A stretch of 64,000 nt of DNA from Argyresthia goedartella (Eukaryota; Arthropoda; Insecta; Lepidoptera; Argyresthiidae). The translations under genes were made by a program, and so were the position numbers. The DNA lies in the NCBI GenBank assembly GCA_949825045.1, contig OX463818.1, forward strand, positions 33,496,906 to 33,560,905. Reading direction: 5' to 3'. Of this stretch, positions 44,556-54,885 are shown piece by piece. The notes beneath the pieces are model-generated. The model made no database searches and was not told the DNA's origin. It was given only the letters and a program-made list of their open reading frames with translations. Position 1 is the first letter of the stretch. The number at the start of each line of letters is the position of its first letter.

Positions 44556-45829
44556 GTATGAACCTCTGTGGGAAGTTTGGGGTCGAAAATCGCAAGAACA
44601 GGCTCGCTAGTCAAAATTAAAATAATTTCTTGACGAACGCGTTCCTGCCCTTGACCCCATTTGAATGGAGTACCATTCTTCAAGAGCTGAGAGATACAGA
44701 ACGTTTTCGTTGCATAGCCCTTTATGTATTTGCGAAAATACCCGGCCAGCCCTAGAAACTGTCTGACTTGTTTCACATTTTGCAGAACAGGTGACTTGAC
44801 TAACGCCTTAATTTTATGAGGGCTTGGCCTAACCTGACCTTGACTTATTATCCGACCTAAGTACTCGACTTCTGTAGCTAGAAAAACGCACTTACGCAAG
44901 TTAATCGAAAAACCCGCCTCTGTCAATGTCGTAAGTACCTCGCGCAGCAGGTCAATGCCTTCCTGGACCGTGCTGCTCATCAGGAGTACGTCGTCGATGT
45001 ATACCAGCAGTTTCCCCGACTCTATGAATTTTTTCAACGTCTTATTGATGATCCGCTGGTAGACAAACGGCGAATTCGTCAGTCCATAGGGCATTTTGAG
45101 GTACTCATAGTGACCCTCTGGCGTAACGAAGGCCGTACGATGGACGAAATCCGTACTTATCTTAATCTGGTGGAAGCCAGATGCCATGTCAAGCGATGAG
45201 AACCTCGTTATGTTTTTATCACCAAGCCGATCAATGTGGTCATCGATAAGAGGGAGGGGGTATCGGTCTTTGACTGTTATACGGTTGAGAGCACGATAAT
45301 CAACACACATCCTATCGGACCCGTCTTTCTTCTTGACCAGAATGATCGGACTCGAATATTCTGACTCTGATTCCCTAATAATGCCTTTGTCTAAAAGGTC
45401 ATTAACGATCTCGCGAACCTTTAATTTTTCGGTGTGAGAAAGCTTGTACGGTCGATACGCTACTGGTACCTCACTAGTCACGCTAATATGCATCTCGCCC
45501 GTGGTAACGGTTGTAGTAGCCGTACCTTCGATAAAAAAATCAGAAAAATCGGTAATCACTACCATCAATGATTCGCATTCGGTACCCTGAAGGGGCGTAT
45601 TGATGTCCGTGTTTGTCGCAGCCCTAACTGTAAATACCTCCGTAGGCTCGCTAACCGTGTGCGTGATGGTGTGGCTATTGTTTGTCCTAACGTACGTAAT
45701 ACCGTCCCTATTAAGTACATCCGTACCGATAATTATAGCTGTCGACATACATCCCGCCGGAACTACCACGAAATCAGCCTCGATCGAGTTCAACAGTAAG
45801 AGTGACATACGACTTCCCTTCAATCTCAT
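44556..45829 (-). pseudogene. Gypsy-A pol: end of protease and reverse transcriptase
   Basis: Minus-strand frame with the C-terminal half of the protease (IIIGTDVLNRDG) and a full RT: PYKLSHTEKLKVREIVNDLL, DRMCVDYRALNRITV, DMASGFHQI, PYGLTNSPF, catalytic YIDDVLLMS, then the connection (LGLAGYFRKYIKGYA). It is cut at LPTEVHT by the copia-like fragment, so the RNase H core that should follow is absent. Upstream it overlaps gag-protease in a +1 frame. The protease active site is in the gag frame, so either a frameshift site or a simple indel separates the halves. Confidence 0.87.
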
Positions 45830-47183
45830 TATTTCCTAACCCCTTTAGGGTGCAGCTAGTGGGCTTGCTTGTGCATGAAAAATGCTTAACAACGTCCGCG
45901 GACACCAACGAGACATTGTGGGCTCCGCTGTCAATAAGCACGTCAACCGGAATGCCCTGCACTACGGCGGTCGTGATGTCCCTCTTTCTGTCATTCCCCG
46001 CGATATCATTGCAAAAATTCACGTTGTGCGTGTTTCGCGACGCGGACCTCTCTTTAGCAAAACACTTGGCTTCTGAGTGACCTATCTTTTTACAAAATGT
46101 GCATGTGACTGCGTTAGGCTCCGACGGTTTCGATTTTTTTGGACAATCGAAGCTCTTATGGCCGCTCTGACCACAAACAAAACACTTCGGCAGTGATGAC
46201 GTAGCCCTATCAGGGAACTTTCTTTTAAGCCAAGGCTGGGAAGTATGCGTGACCCTTGGAGTAATTTTTGTGTGAGAAGGCTGACTTGCCTTCACGTAAA
46301 TGGACAAAAACGAAACCAAGGTTTCGGGGGTCAATTCTGCGTTTGCGGCTGCGGCACGAACTTGCGCGTCATTTATTCCGCGGATCACTATTAGCGTTAA
46401 CAGCTCATCGCTAAGACCTTTTTCTATGCGCAGACGCAGAATTGTCCGCCGCGCGTATTCGGCAAACATTGTGTACTTGTCAGATGTTGTGTTCATAGCC
46501 TCGAACAAAATATTGGCGTAGTCGAGTTTTCGCGGGCAAAGAGGCTTGAATTCGCGTTTGAAATTGGTCCACGACCTATCATTGGTTACCCATTCATTCA
46601 ACCAGGTTTTAGCATCTCCCCTCAGGCAACCCGCAACATGCGACAAGCACTCTTTGTCCGTCCAACGATTGGTTTTTTGCGTGCGATCTACTTCTTCACA
46701 CCACACGTCTATGTCATGTATACTCGGATCTAAATTAGAAACGTAGTAGTTGAGCCGCCCCGGGTTCATAGACTGAATCGCGTCAACAATAGCTTTAGCA
46801 GCCGATGGCGTTGCGACGTCTGAATCACTGCGGGTAGTCGAGAAATTGTTTTCGATCACCTCTAGGCGCGATAAGATCGTATCTAGCGTGCTACCGCGAA
46901 CCGCACGAGGGCTTGGCGTACGACACTCAGACCGAGATCGCGACGTTGCACGTTTCCGCGATGAAGATGCCATTGGTGGCGGTATCGATCTATTTCGAGG
47001 AAGCGACCGCGATCCAGAACGCCTATGTCTACGGGACCTAGTTCGTGAGTGAGACCTACTATAACGCGTCCGCGACCGAACACGTGTTCTAATACGCGAC
47101 CGACTACGGGTTCTAGAACGCATTCGACGACGTCGATGCGATCTGTCGCGTGATTTACTTCGCGCACTACGCTTTTTAGGCAT
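45774..47183 (-). CDS. Gypsy-A gag and protease start, with RS-rich N-terminus
   Basis: 469 residues. The first 60 or so are Arg/Ser dipeptide-rich like an SR-protein tail (RSRTRSRSRIRTRVRSRTR). A capsid region follows (DVWCEEVDRTQKTNRW, CLRGDAKTWLNEW, FKREFKPLCPRKLDY). Two CCHC knuckles are CFVCGQSGHKSFDC and CTFCKKIGHSEAKC. The protease active site is VLIDSGAHNVSLV. The frame ends in TGA after VTLTVELDRG, and the rest of the protease is in the +1 frame. The RS region is basic and could carry nuclear-localisation or RNA-binding activity; that is inference. No other gag in this window has it. Confidence 0.88.
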   Translation of the reverse strand: MPKKRSARSKSRDRSHRRRRMRSRTRSRSRIRTRVRSRTRYSRSHSRTRSRRHRRSGSRSLPRNRSIPPPMASSSRKRATSRSRSECRTPSPRAVRGSTLDTILSRLEVIENNFSTTRSDSDVATPSAAKAIVDAIQSMNPGRLNYYVSNLDPSIHDIDVWCEEVDRTQKTNRWTDKECLSHVAGCLRGDAKTWLNEWVTNDRSWTNFKREFKPLCPRKLDYANILFEAMNTTSDKYTMFAEYARRTILRLRIEKGLSDELLTLIVIRGINDAQVRAAAANAELTPETLVSFLSIYVKASQPSHTKITPRVTHTSQPWLKRKFPDRATSSLPKCFVCGQSGHKSFDCPKKSKPSEPNAVTCTFCKKIGHSEAKCFAKERSASRNTHNVNFCNDIAGNDRKRDITTAVVQGIPVDVLIDSGAHNVSLVSADVVKHFSCTSKPTSCTLKGLGNNEIEGKSYVTLTVELDRG

Positions 47184-47309
47184 GATTCAAACACACCAAC
47201 AATAACAAATGAACCAAAACAACGTGGGTGGTTGTGACTTCCTTATTTATGAAAAATCAACGGATGGCAAAACAAGAATCAAAAGGCTTGAGTTCTATCC
47301 CACTTCTGA

Positions 47310-47619
47310 TGTTGGATCAGACGTGGAATTTTGATTAAAAAAAAACAATTTATTTACTAACCTAGAATTTATTACAATTTGGAAATTAACGATTTTTACA
47401 AAGTAAGCCAAATAAGGAAATCACCACAAACACAACGAGTAAATCACAATCGAATTAAACAAAAGCACCGATACCAAAATCCAGATCACACCGTACGTCA
47501 ACGAACCGAGATCCGCACGACGTGACGCCCGCAAAAGGAATGAACCCCACTCCTTCCTTTGGCGTGCTTTTATAGAGAATCCCTACTCTAGCCCCAAGCA
47601 GTGTAGTTAATCTCTAACA
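47310..47619 (-). repeat. Gypsy-A 5' LTR
   Basis: 310 bp, followed on the plus strand by the ATAG duplication (47620-47623). Confidence 0.93.
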
Positions 47620-47623
47620 ATAG

Positions 47624-47942
47624 AACCAAATAATATTGAAGCTGTAGTAATGCTTTGCACAACTTTCTAATCGCTCATTCACGTAATCACTACTCGCCTT
47701 CTGAATGTTTTGACCAAGAAAATATAGAAAATGGAACTATCTTGCCAGGGTTATATACGGGTGACCAGATGATCCCATTAGCTAGAAGGGGATATGGGAA
47801 TACTGCATTAAATGCAAAGAATATTCGGGAACAGTTTATGGATTACTTTAGTAATGAAGGCAGTGTTCCCTGGCAAAATAATTTCATAAATAAAAAAAAA
47901 ATGGTATTGGAATTGAATTTTATTTTGTTTAATTTTTTGTGA
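47624..47942 (+). pseudogene. Harbinger transposase, 3' part of exon 2
   Basis: Continues the transposase interrupted at 20619 after removal of Gypsy-A and one ATAG. After a 1-base loss near 47653 the C-terminal signature appears: LHNFLIAHSRNHYSP, NGTILPGLY, NIREQFMDYFSNEGSVPWQ. The frame runs into an AATAAA-bearing A-rich stretch (about 47888-47900), the likely 3' end. The stop codons and frameshift make this copy non-functional. Confidence 0.85.
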
Positions 47943-47962
47943 AGCCAGAACAAAAATCTTAC

Positions 47963-48320
47963 CGTAGATTCCTCCTCAGTCAGGTTCGATTGCGATGCTC
48001 TTGGTGTCTCTTGGTCGCGGAGAAAATGCAATCTATCGTAGTACCATAGGCTCGGCACGTATACATTCGTTTATGCCTGCTCCTGATTTCTTCGAATTTT
48101 CGATTTTTTATGTTCTTTTCGGTAATTTGTCCTGTAGGTATATATTTTTTTATTACTGATTCCCGATTCGCGTCCGGCTCTATTTCATTCAAAACATCTA
48201 CCAATTGTTGGTATGCAGCGATCTTTTTATCGCGAATTCGGTATTATTGACTTTTTATTTGCCATAGACAAGGTAACTTCCTGTATAGACTCTTCGGGCT
48301 GGTTTTCCAACATTGACTCT
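47963..48320 (-). pseudogene. Harbinger MADF-type protein, first exon
   Basis: Minus-strand exon reading YRKLPCLW, then after one stop RDKKIAAYQQLVDVLNEIEP, and, after a further slip, SLWYYDRLHFLRD. These are the beginning, middle and end of a MADF domain. A good donor (ACG/GTAAGATTTTT) is at 47963/47962. Splicing would go to the acceptor at 19972, jumping over transposase exon 2 and, today, the 27-kb retroelement stack. The exon begins 21 bases past the transposase stop on the other strand. Confidence 0.72.
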
Positions 48321-49761
48321 TTGATACTTAGTAAACTTGGTTACTAGGGGGTAGATAGGGTTTACCTTGAACCATTTATCCAGTTTTTAATACTAGGAGA
48401 TTTAATTATTTAATTAATTATGAATTAATTAAACTTACGAATATTATCAGGAGAAACGGAACGTTTTTCGTAAAATTTGGGCTAAGATGAATGTCAGTTA
48501 GACTTAGAATGTGTGGAACGGAACGTAACGTCGATGTTTGAACGTAAAAAAAAACGTTGCTGGGTTAGTGTGTGTGTGTGTCATTCCGTTTTTCTTCGAG
48601 TTGCGTGAATGTTCTCTCTTGGGTGTTTTTCAAATTTGAGGGGCACGTGACGCAACGGAATCAATTATTGCGTTGTAGTGATTTGGCTAGGTTTTCACAT
48701 CTAATTCAATTAAATGTACCCTTAGCTACGTAAAAATTAATAAAACATAACAATCCTAGGAAGGATATCGTGATAATCGTAATTTTTACGTCAGAGCTCG
48801 CAGGAAAACGTTCCGTTTCGTCACAAGGAAAAACATCAAATAAAATAAAAAATATAAATGTTCTGTTAATTTGTATTTATTTATTATTACAATGACCATC
48901 AAATTTTTAGGAACAACAATTAAACAGAACTCAACGGCATTAATAATTGCCAAACCAATACTTTTATTTCAAGTTCGTCACAGTGTGACCTTTTGGCATT
49001 AAAAACATAACAATAATTTTCTTCCTAAACTTAATAAACTGAACATATTGCAAGTAACATCTAGAAGTACATCATTGTCAACAAAATCTAGTAAAATATT
49101 ATCTAATAGCCTAATATTTCTTGAATTATATGAGTTATTATCTTCCTAAAAATATGGGACAGTGACTATCTGGAATTCAGAGTGACAAACTGGAAAATCT
49201 TAAGCTAGGTTTACATGTTTTATTCAATACAAGAACAGTCTTTAAGTTACCTACAGTCTTTAATGTCTATATAAAGTAAAAACATGTTTTTCTTAAAACC
49301 CTAAAAGGCAGTAAGTCCTACTAGATAAATTCTTAAATATGGTTTTTTAAACAGTATACCTATCAGTGATCTAAACTAATACATGTTTTTACTTAATCTT
49401 TTGGGAACATATTTTTTCACAATAACATAAATTAAATATTCTTCTAATGTCTAGGCTTTTTTAAACATAATCACTTTGGTAGCTTTTAATACAAATGATT
49501 ACCTTCATTACAAGTATAGTGCGTTTTTTTTTAAAGAAAAGGTCTGGCCATAGACCTGCGACTCATAATTCTACGAGGGATGGCATGAAGATGCGATAAC
49601 TAGACGGTATACAATCTGAGCGGGATGCAAATTGTTGCTTGTTTAAAGCAAGTCCCTTTCTTTAAAAATCGCATTATAAGTAGGAATAAACTAAAATACT
49701 CTGCATGACTAAACAATTTTAATAAATTCAAACAACAATATCCAGTCTCTACTAAATCAAC
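48321..49761. other. no gene; AT-rich, with inverted AACGGAACGTT-type words
   Basis: GAAACGGAACGTTTTT at about 48455-48470 faces AAAACGTTCCGTTTCG at about 48804-48820. Further ACGGAA/TTCCGT words lie between them. This could be the end region of the transposon carrying the 49.8-52.4 kb gene. No duplication was identified. Confidence 0.4.
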
Positions 49762-52416
49762 TTATTCGAAACATTTTTCGCAAATGTAGTCGAGTGCTGG
49801 TTGGTCGCAACTACACATTCTACATACCCAGTTTTTACAACTCAAATATTTTTACAAGTCATATCGCTGATGACATATAATTTACGCAGCTTACATAAAC
49901 GGCATGTAAAGTTTCTATTTATTATAGTTTTTAAAGCCCTTGAACTGTATTTTTCTTGTTTAATTGGTTGGTGTTGTAGTTTTACCTTTTTCTTTGACGG
50001 ACCTTCATCTGATGCCTCTAGATTATTCATTCTTTTCCTAATATTTTCCTTCACTTTACTTTCCGTCCAACATTCCACGTTCTCTTCTGTCAAGCAATCT
50101 GCGGTATCTAAACGTATATTCAACGAATCTTGGATACTGTCAAATACAGTTAGATCCACAATGTCATCAATATTCAGGTCAAAAACGGGGTCAGTCGGGT
50201 CATTTTTACTGCTAGAAGTAGCATTTTGATCTCTGGCCGTACATATTATAGCAACCTGATCAACGGGGTCAGTTTGTTTATTTTTACTGCTGGAAGTAGC
50301 ATTTTGATCGATAGCTGTATCTATTAAAGCAACCTCATCAACCTGCTCAATTTTATCACAAGATGCGGTATCGTTAACGGAGATGGTTTGTCGTCCACGG
50401 TTTTTTTTGCACAGCGCCTTATCAGGATCCACAACAGAAACAGACCGACTGTCGCGTTGGCTCTGGTAAGAATCAAATAAATGAGTTCCAGGATCCAAAC
50501 AAGTGCACAACCCGTGTTTATCGCCACAGAAACAACTCAATTTTCGATGGAGTTTCATAGTCTGCGGAACAGCTTTCAGATCTCTCGGAATAATTTTGTT
50601 CATATTTTCGATATCACTATCCGCAACTATGAAACATTTTACAGATTTCATACTGGCCGATAGATGTTTATAAGCATCGTTTGCATCTGTCACATCGTGC
50701 CCGTAAGCCACATGTCTATCTAACTGTCTTTTAACTGCACCCCCAATGCCATCTGCAACACCCTTTCCGTGCCCACTTTCCGAAAATGACCAGGTAATAT
50801 ATTTCAGTTTCAATTTAGTTGCAAACAAGTTGATTAGGTAGAAGTTTTTTTTCTGTCTGTACTGGGATGTGGGGCCGTCAGAAAAAAAATGGATGATTTC
50901 TATTGTGGGGTCTAATTCCTTGACAAATTTTAAGACGGGCAAGAGGTGTGCCCAGATTGCATTAGGTTCATGACAAGCGTTATCGGATATTGTTACAAAT
51001 GATTGTGACTTATCATTCCAATAAATGATACCGCAATGAAGCGAGACACTATTTTTTGACGCTCCGAAATGCATTGACTGAATCTCGGCACCAAGTTTAC
51101 CATCGTTATTCTCTGAGAAGTCAACCAAAATGGCGATATCTTTAGTGCCAAGTTGTTTGATGCACATTTGGTACTGTCGCTGTTGCTCCTTCCAGTTGTT
51201 ATAATGTCTCTTGAATTTTGGAAACTCCTCTTTAAAGTTAGTCATAAGCTCGCAAACCGTTCCTCTCTTTAATTGTTTCACAGTTTTTTAGTAGTATATT
51301 CTTTTCCTGATTTTTTGTATGTGTGTGTAACTCTTTCCCATTTCAACCATGTGACTTCCTCATCAAATTTATAATCTCTGTATTGCAGGCTTTGGGAACT
51401 GTAATTTTCACATTCATCGTACATACAAGCGTACGACTTTTTGTCACAAACCAACTTACTAATAGTTTCTTCGAGATTTTTGTAATCTATTACATGTTTG
51501 TTTTTTAGAGCCAAGTAAAGATACTTGTATGTGCTTGACGCACATACAAGTATCTCTATTTTTGGTGGTTGGTGACAAAACGTAATACGGCTTATAGCGA
51601 TAAAAAGTCGTAAAACTGTATTTACCCCCTTCTTGTTTATATATTTCATATAAGTTACTTATTGTGTCGGTTAAGTATCGAATCTGCATTTTCTGCTTTG
51701 CCTTTGTTTTCGTTTCCCGCTTTCCAGCAGTATTTCTGCTGATATCATCTCTCAAATAGAAATGCTTTAATTCGTCTTGTATTTTGTTATTCACAAGTTT
51801 ATTATTTTTTTTCATTTGCTTTGTACACTTTTTAAGTCCCAAACAGCTAGCAACAACTTTAACAGATTGGTTGCTTTTGACCACTTGATTTAGCGCGATG
51901 AGCTTAAGCCGTCTTTTTTCTGGTCTTCGGGTAGTTTTGTACGTTTCGCGTAGTGAGGACTCTAATATTTCTTGACGTGCCAAAAGTTTGTCCATGTCTT
52001 TCTGTAGTTTACTCAGTTTTTTCTCATGGGCTATTTTTTCACGGTAAAGTTTTTTTCGAGTCGCTTCGTTTCTTGATTTTAATTTGCGAATATGTTCTAC
52101 AGCTCTTCGATAGTTCCTGCATACTTTTGTATAACGTATTTTTAAAGTGCAGCGTGAGTTGCTCTGAGACTTCGATGTGCTTGGTGCAGCTGTTTGATTC
52201 TCGTTTTCTTTCTCTTTCTTTTTTAGTTTTTGTGTTTTCTTTTCTTCCCTCCATTGTTTTCTTCTACATTTTTCTCTTCTTCTGTTAAGTCCTTAACATT
52301 TTTCGACTCTTTCGAAGACGTTTTAAATGCTTCTTCCTATGCTCCTCAAATTTTACGGGGTCATTTTTTAGTTTCTCCCTGTACCTTTTAGCCCGTTCTG
52401 CTGCCGTGAGAGCCAT
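49762..52416 (-). pseudogene. unclassified transposase-like gene (coiled coil, DDE-like core, Cys-rich C-terminus)
   Basis: Minus-strand gene starting at ATG 52416, just after an acceptor-like TATATTTCAG. The N-terminus is basic (ALTAAERAKRYREKLKND), followed by a long Lys/Glu-rich coiled-coil region (about 52270-51950) and a helix-rich middle with Cys boxes (NRDTCMC, CMYDEC). A candidate RNase H-fold core has acidic positions in AILVDFSEN, IIHFFSDGPTSQY and ITWSFSESGHGKGVADGIGGAVKR. The C-terminus has CxxC boxes. Four or five single-base slips (about 52274, 51520, 51282 and 49850) break an otherwise readable protein of about 850 residues. I recognise the family as widespread in insect and cnidarian genomes but cannot assign a named superfamily. 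It lies within the Harbinger element and is probably a separate transposon. Confidence 0.65.
51519..51555. repeat. perfect 16-bp hairpin in coding sequence
   Basis: Arms 51519-51534 and 51540-51555 (AGATACTTGTATGTGC and complement), loop of 5. A frameshift in the transposase-like gene coincides with one arm. Confidence 0.93.
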
Positions 52417-52602
52417 GTTCGCTGAAATATAACGTATTTTATTAATTAATGTGATGGTTGATATCGTGAATAACGTAAGACGCGTTTCGCTTGCATATTT
52501 TAGTTCTGTCCGCAAACATATATAAGGTTCAATAGTTTTAACTAGTTTAGCGATTAAGAGTTTCTAATTACGTCTTAGTTCGATATAACGACTAAACCAT
52601 AA

Positions 52603-52782
52603 ACTAATGTCGGTTCACGGTTCTCGCAAGGAACTTATGGTTATATAACTAATGTCGGTTCACGGTTCTCGCAGGGAACTTATGGTTATATAACTAATGT
52701 CGGTTCACGGTTCTTGCAGGGAACTTATGGTTATATAACTAATGTCGGTTCACGGTTCTCGCAGGGAACTTATGGTTATATA
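52603..52782 (+). repeat. 45-bp tandem repeat, four copies
   Basis: Unit begins ACTAATGTCGGTTCACGG; copies start at 52603, 52648, 52693 and 52738 with two single-base differences seen. It lies upstream of the transposase-like gene. Confidence 0.93.
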
Positions 52783-52830
52783 ACGCAATTCGATAGGCAT
52801 TGGGTGGCGAAAAACATACTTTCTGGGCAA

Positions 52831-52921
52831 CTAGGGGCACAAAATGTCGTATTCGGCAGTCCATCACCAAAACAACAAAGGCGCACTAGGACAATCCAAA
52901 TACGACATTTTGCCGCCCTAG
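52831..52921. repeat. fold-back with 26-bp arms
   Basis: Arms 52831-52856 and 52896-52921 share CAAAATGTCGTATT and a CTAGGG end, with about four mismatches. Confidence 0.7.
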
Positions 52922-52977
52922 AAAGCAATCTATATGTACTGTCGCTATTTGAGTTCCATACCCGACTCAGGCCCAGC

Positions 52978-53142
52978 GGGTCTAAAAAAGCCACATTGAC
53001 CAATTCATATCTGAATTCATTCATTTCCCGAATTGCCAGCCGAATTCTTTTCTATGAAGATTCGTAAAATGGGTCACAAAATAGGAATTGCTTTCATAAT
53101 AAGATCCTTGTATGATTCACGCAAAGTGGCCTTTTTAGACCC
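52978..53142. repeat. 165-bp fold-back, possible MITE
   Basis: Imperfect ends GGGTCTAAAAAAGCCAC and GTGGCCTTTTTAGACCC. No certain duplication outside. Confidence 0.6.
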
Positions 53143-54066
53143 CCAGAGCGTTAATTAGTAAATAAGAGCGTTACTTTAAGTTAGTATAGTACTGACCACG
53201 TATCGGTATCTCCTATAATCGCGAAGGCCAGGTTGGCGCATAGGTCAGGTCTTTGCGTATTCCACCTCCCACAGTTTCGGAGCTGCTAGTGCAAATACAA
53301 ATAAAAACATACATATTTTTTATATTACAGATAAGCCAGGGAATCAGGGAGGGCTAGTTCGGTTAGGTTAGGTTGGTTCTTGTTTGGCTTGATCATGAAA
53401 TAAATGGAGCGTTGCTAAATGTCGCCACATGTAGCCCCATCATAATAGTTCCAGAGCGTCACAAAAACATTCCGGCCATACAATACGTTATGAACCGGAA
53501 CGTGACGATTCATATCAACAAATGTTTCAAACAATAATTCAAGCTGTCGTGATAATTTTATGACTACGACGATGTGCAATTAAATACTTGCCTTTTTTAT
53601 GAGCCCTAGTAGCCGGAGCTAAGGCGATTTCGAACATCAATACTACAAACAATGACTTTCTATAAAAATCCTATAGTAAAAAATAACCTCAAAATGGATT
53701 TTTGAAAATTCATAACAAAAAAACCATACATTTCCTAGACTAGATATTTTACAGGGGGGTTACTTCCTCCCCCCCCTCCCCCCCTCAACCTTATACGAAA
53801 GAGTCAGTGTTGGAAAAAATACCCAACTCTTCTAATTTCTCTCTGTTACTGCGGCGTGAGTCGACAGACATTTTGGCGCGAAAATAAACACACACAATAC
53901 AACCGACCGAGGCACTGGCGCGCGTTCGACTGAAGCGTTCACACACACGCTCATGCATACTTGCACAAACTATGTTGCGCAGGTATACAGATCGTAGTTT
54001 CGATCTGCCTACCAGACTTGTGCAAGTCAGGAAACTTGTGCATGTTTTGTCACACACACGCTCCGT
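53143..54066. other. no gene; right subterminal region of Harbinger
   Basis: AT-rich, with a C-run at 53768-53786. From about 53950 there are repeats of ACTTGCACAA/ACTTGTGCAAGT (53959, 54016, 54034), the same motif as in both inverted repeats, a candidate transposase-binding cluster. Confidence 0.55.
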
Positions 54067-54131
54067 TATACTTGCACAAGTCTTCAGTTCCGGTATACCG
54101 TTCAAGTATACCGCTACGTACGTGGCAGCCA
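54067..54131. repeat. right Harbinger terminal inverted repeat
   Basis: 65 bp with one mismatch to 18671-18735; followed by TTA (54132-54134). Includes ACTTGCACAAGT at 54070-54081. Confidence 0.92.
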
Positions 54132-54134
54132 TTA

Positions 54135-54419
54135 CATCAACAAGCATCTTCAGCCTACTACGCACCGACCGGGCCATAATCTCAAATAGTCTAACTCTGA
54201 ACTGTGTAAGTCACGAGGTATTTGCCGTAGGACTTCAAGTTGTGAGGAATGAAAGCCATCTGAAACTTCCCTAAGCTCATCCAATGAGTATCCTGATAGG
54301 TTAGACTGCTCCATCAATTCTAAGCGTCCGAAGGCGTAATCACGGGTTATTCTGTTAATATCTGGGTCAATTTCTATTACGTGACTCGTGTCCATACTAT
54401 CGCCACCTTTCTTTGCCAT
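54135..54419 (-). pseudogene. BEL-3 gag, N-terminal part
   Basis: Minus-strand frame from ATG 54419 (MAKKGGDSMDTSHVIEID) through a helical region. With one frame slip near 54180 it reads RSVRSRLKMLVDV up to the Harbinger insertion site. Across the TTA it joins in frame to SVNIPIASKS at 18667, the linker before the capsid region. The N-terminus is not a conserved part of BEL gags, so assignment rests on position and frame continuity. Confidence 0.65.
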
Positions 54420-54885
54420 ATTTACCTTAATTCAATACATAACAAACACTCGAGAAATTTGAACGAAAAAGGAGAAATACATTTTAATGTTCGTTTTTAT
54501 TTTTTTATTTCAACTGACAGAAGAGTAGAATGACTGAGCGATCAGCGAATGATCAACCGACAAATGAATGAACGACTGAACTAAAATGAGAGGGTGCGTT
54601 CACGAAGTGCGTTACTTTATATCACTGTTTACTATATCATATAATCGTGAAATCGTACGACAATAAATCGATTAATCGATCGATAAGGCAAACTGGTGTA
54701 CACACGCAAAAAAAAAAACACAAGCAATCGACCCGAAGATAACCGACACACACAATAAATGAAGGAATACTTTAATAATTTAGTATTTGATAGAATTAGG
54801 AAACGAGAATTATTTTACGATAATTTAAATGAAAACTAGTTATCCAGATGGCACTATTCAGTGATATCCGGATCGAAGGACCAAA
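54420..54885 (-). other. BEL-3 leader with primer-binding region
   Basis: No gene. TTTGGTCCTTCGATCCGGAT (minus strand, 54885-54866) follows the candidate LTR end, a wording I associate with insect BEL/Pao leaders. Confidence 0.5.

Larger units (their letters stand above)
20620..47619 (-). mobile_element. Gypsy-A: Ty3/gypsy-type element, itself split by Gypsy-B and a copia-like fragment
   Basis: Two LTRs (20620-20928, 309 bp; 47310-47619, 310 bp) with TGTTAGAG...CCAACA ends on the minus strand and a perfect 4-bp duplication ATAG (20616-20619, 47620-47623). The 5' end is at 47619. Candidate primer site ATCAGAAGTGGGAT lies just inside (47308-47295), and a purine tract CAGGAGAGGCCG lies before the 3' LTR. 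Without nested insertions it is about 5.3 kb. It interrupts exon 2 of the Harbinger transposase. The LTRs differ at about 2% by eye. Confidence 0.93.
18671..54131. mobile_element. PIF/Harbinger DNA transposon, split by a retroelement stack
   Basis: 65-bp terminal inverted repeats with one mismatch (18671-18735 and 54067-54131; ends TGGCTGCCAC) are flanked by TTA on both sides (18668-18670, 54132-54134), the 3-bp duplication typical of this superfamily. Inside are a DDE transposase (+) and a MADF-type gene (-). Without Gypsy-A (27 kb) it would be about 8.5 kb. Harbinger elements are usually 3-5 kb, and the excess is probably a second, unrelated transposon at about 48.4-53.7 kb. It inserted into BEL-3 gag, which rejoins when it is removed. 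Confidence 0.9.

Noticed and set aside
52603..52782. CRISPR-like array
   Set aside because: The units are contiguous identical repeats without unique spacers, in a eukaryotic transposon setting.
52912..52926. CCCTAGAAAG word like a piggyBac terminus
   Set aside because: No TTAA beside it and no matching second end.
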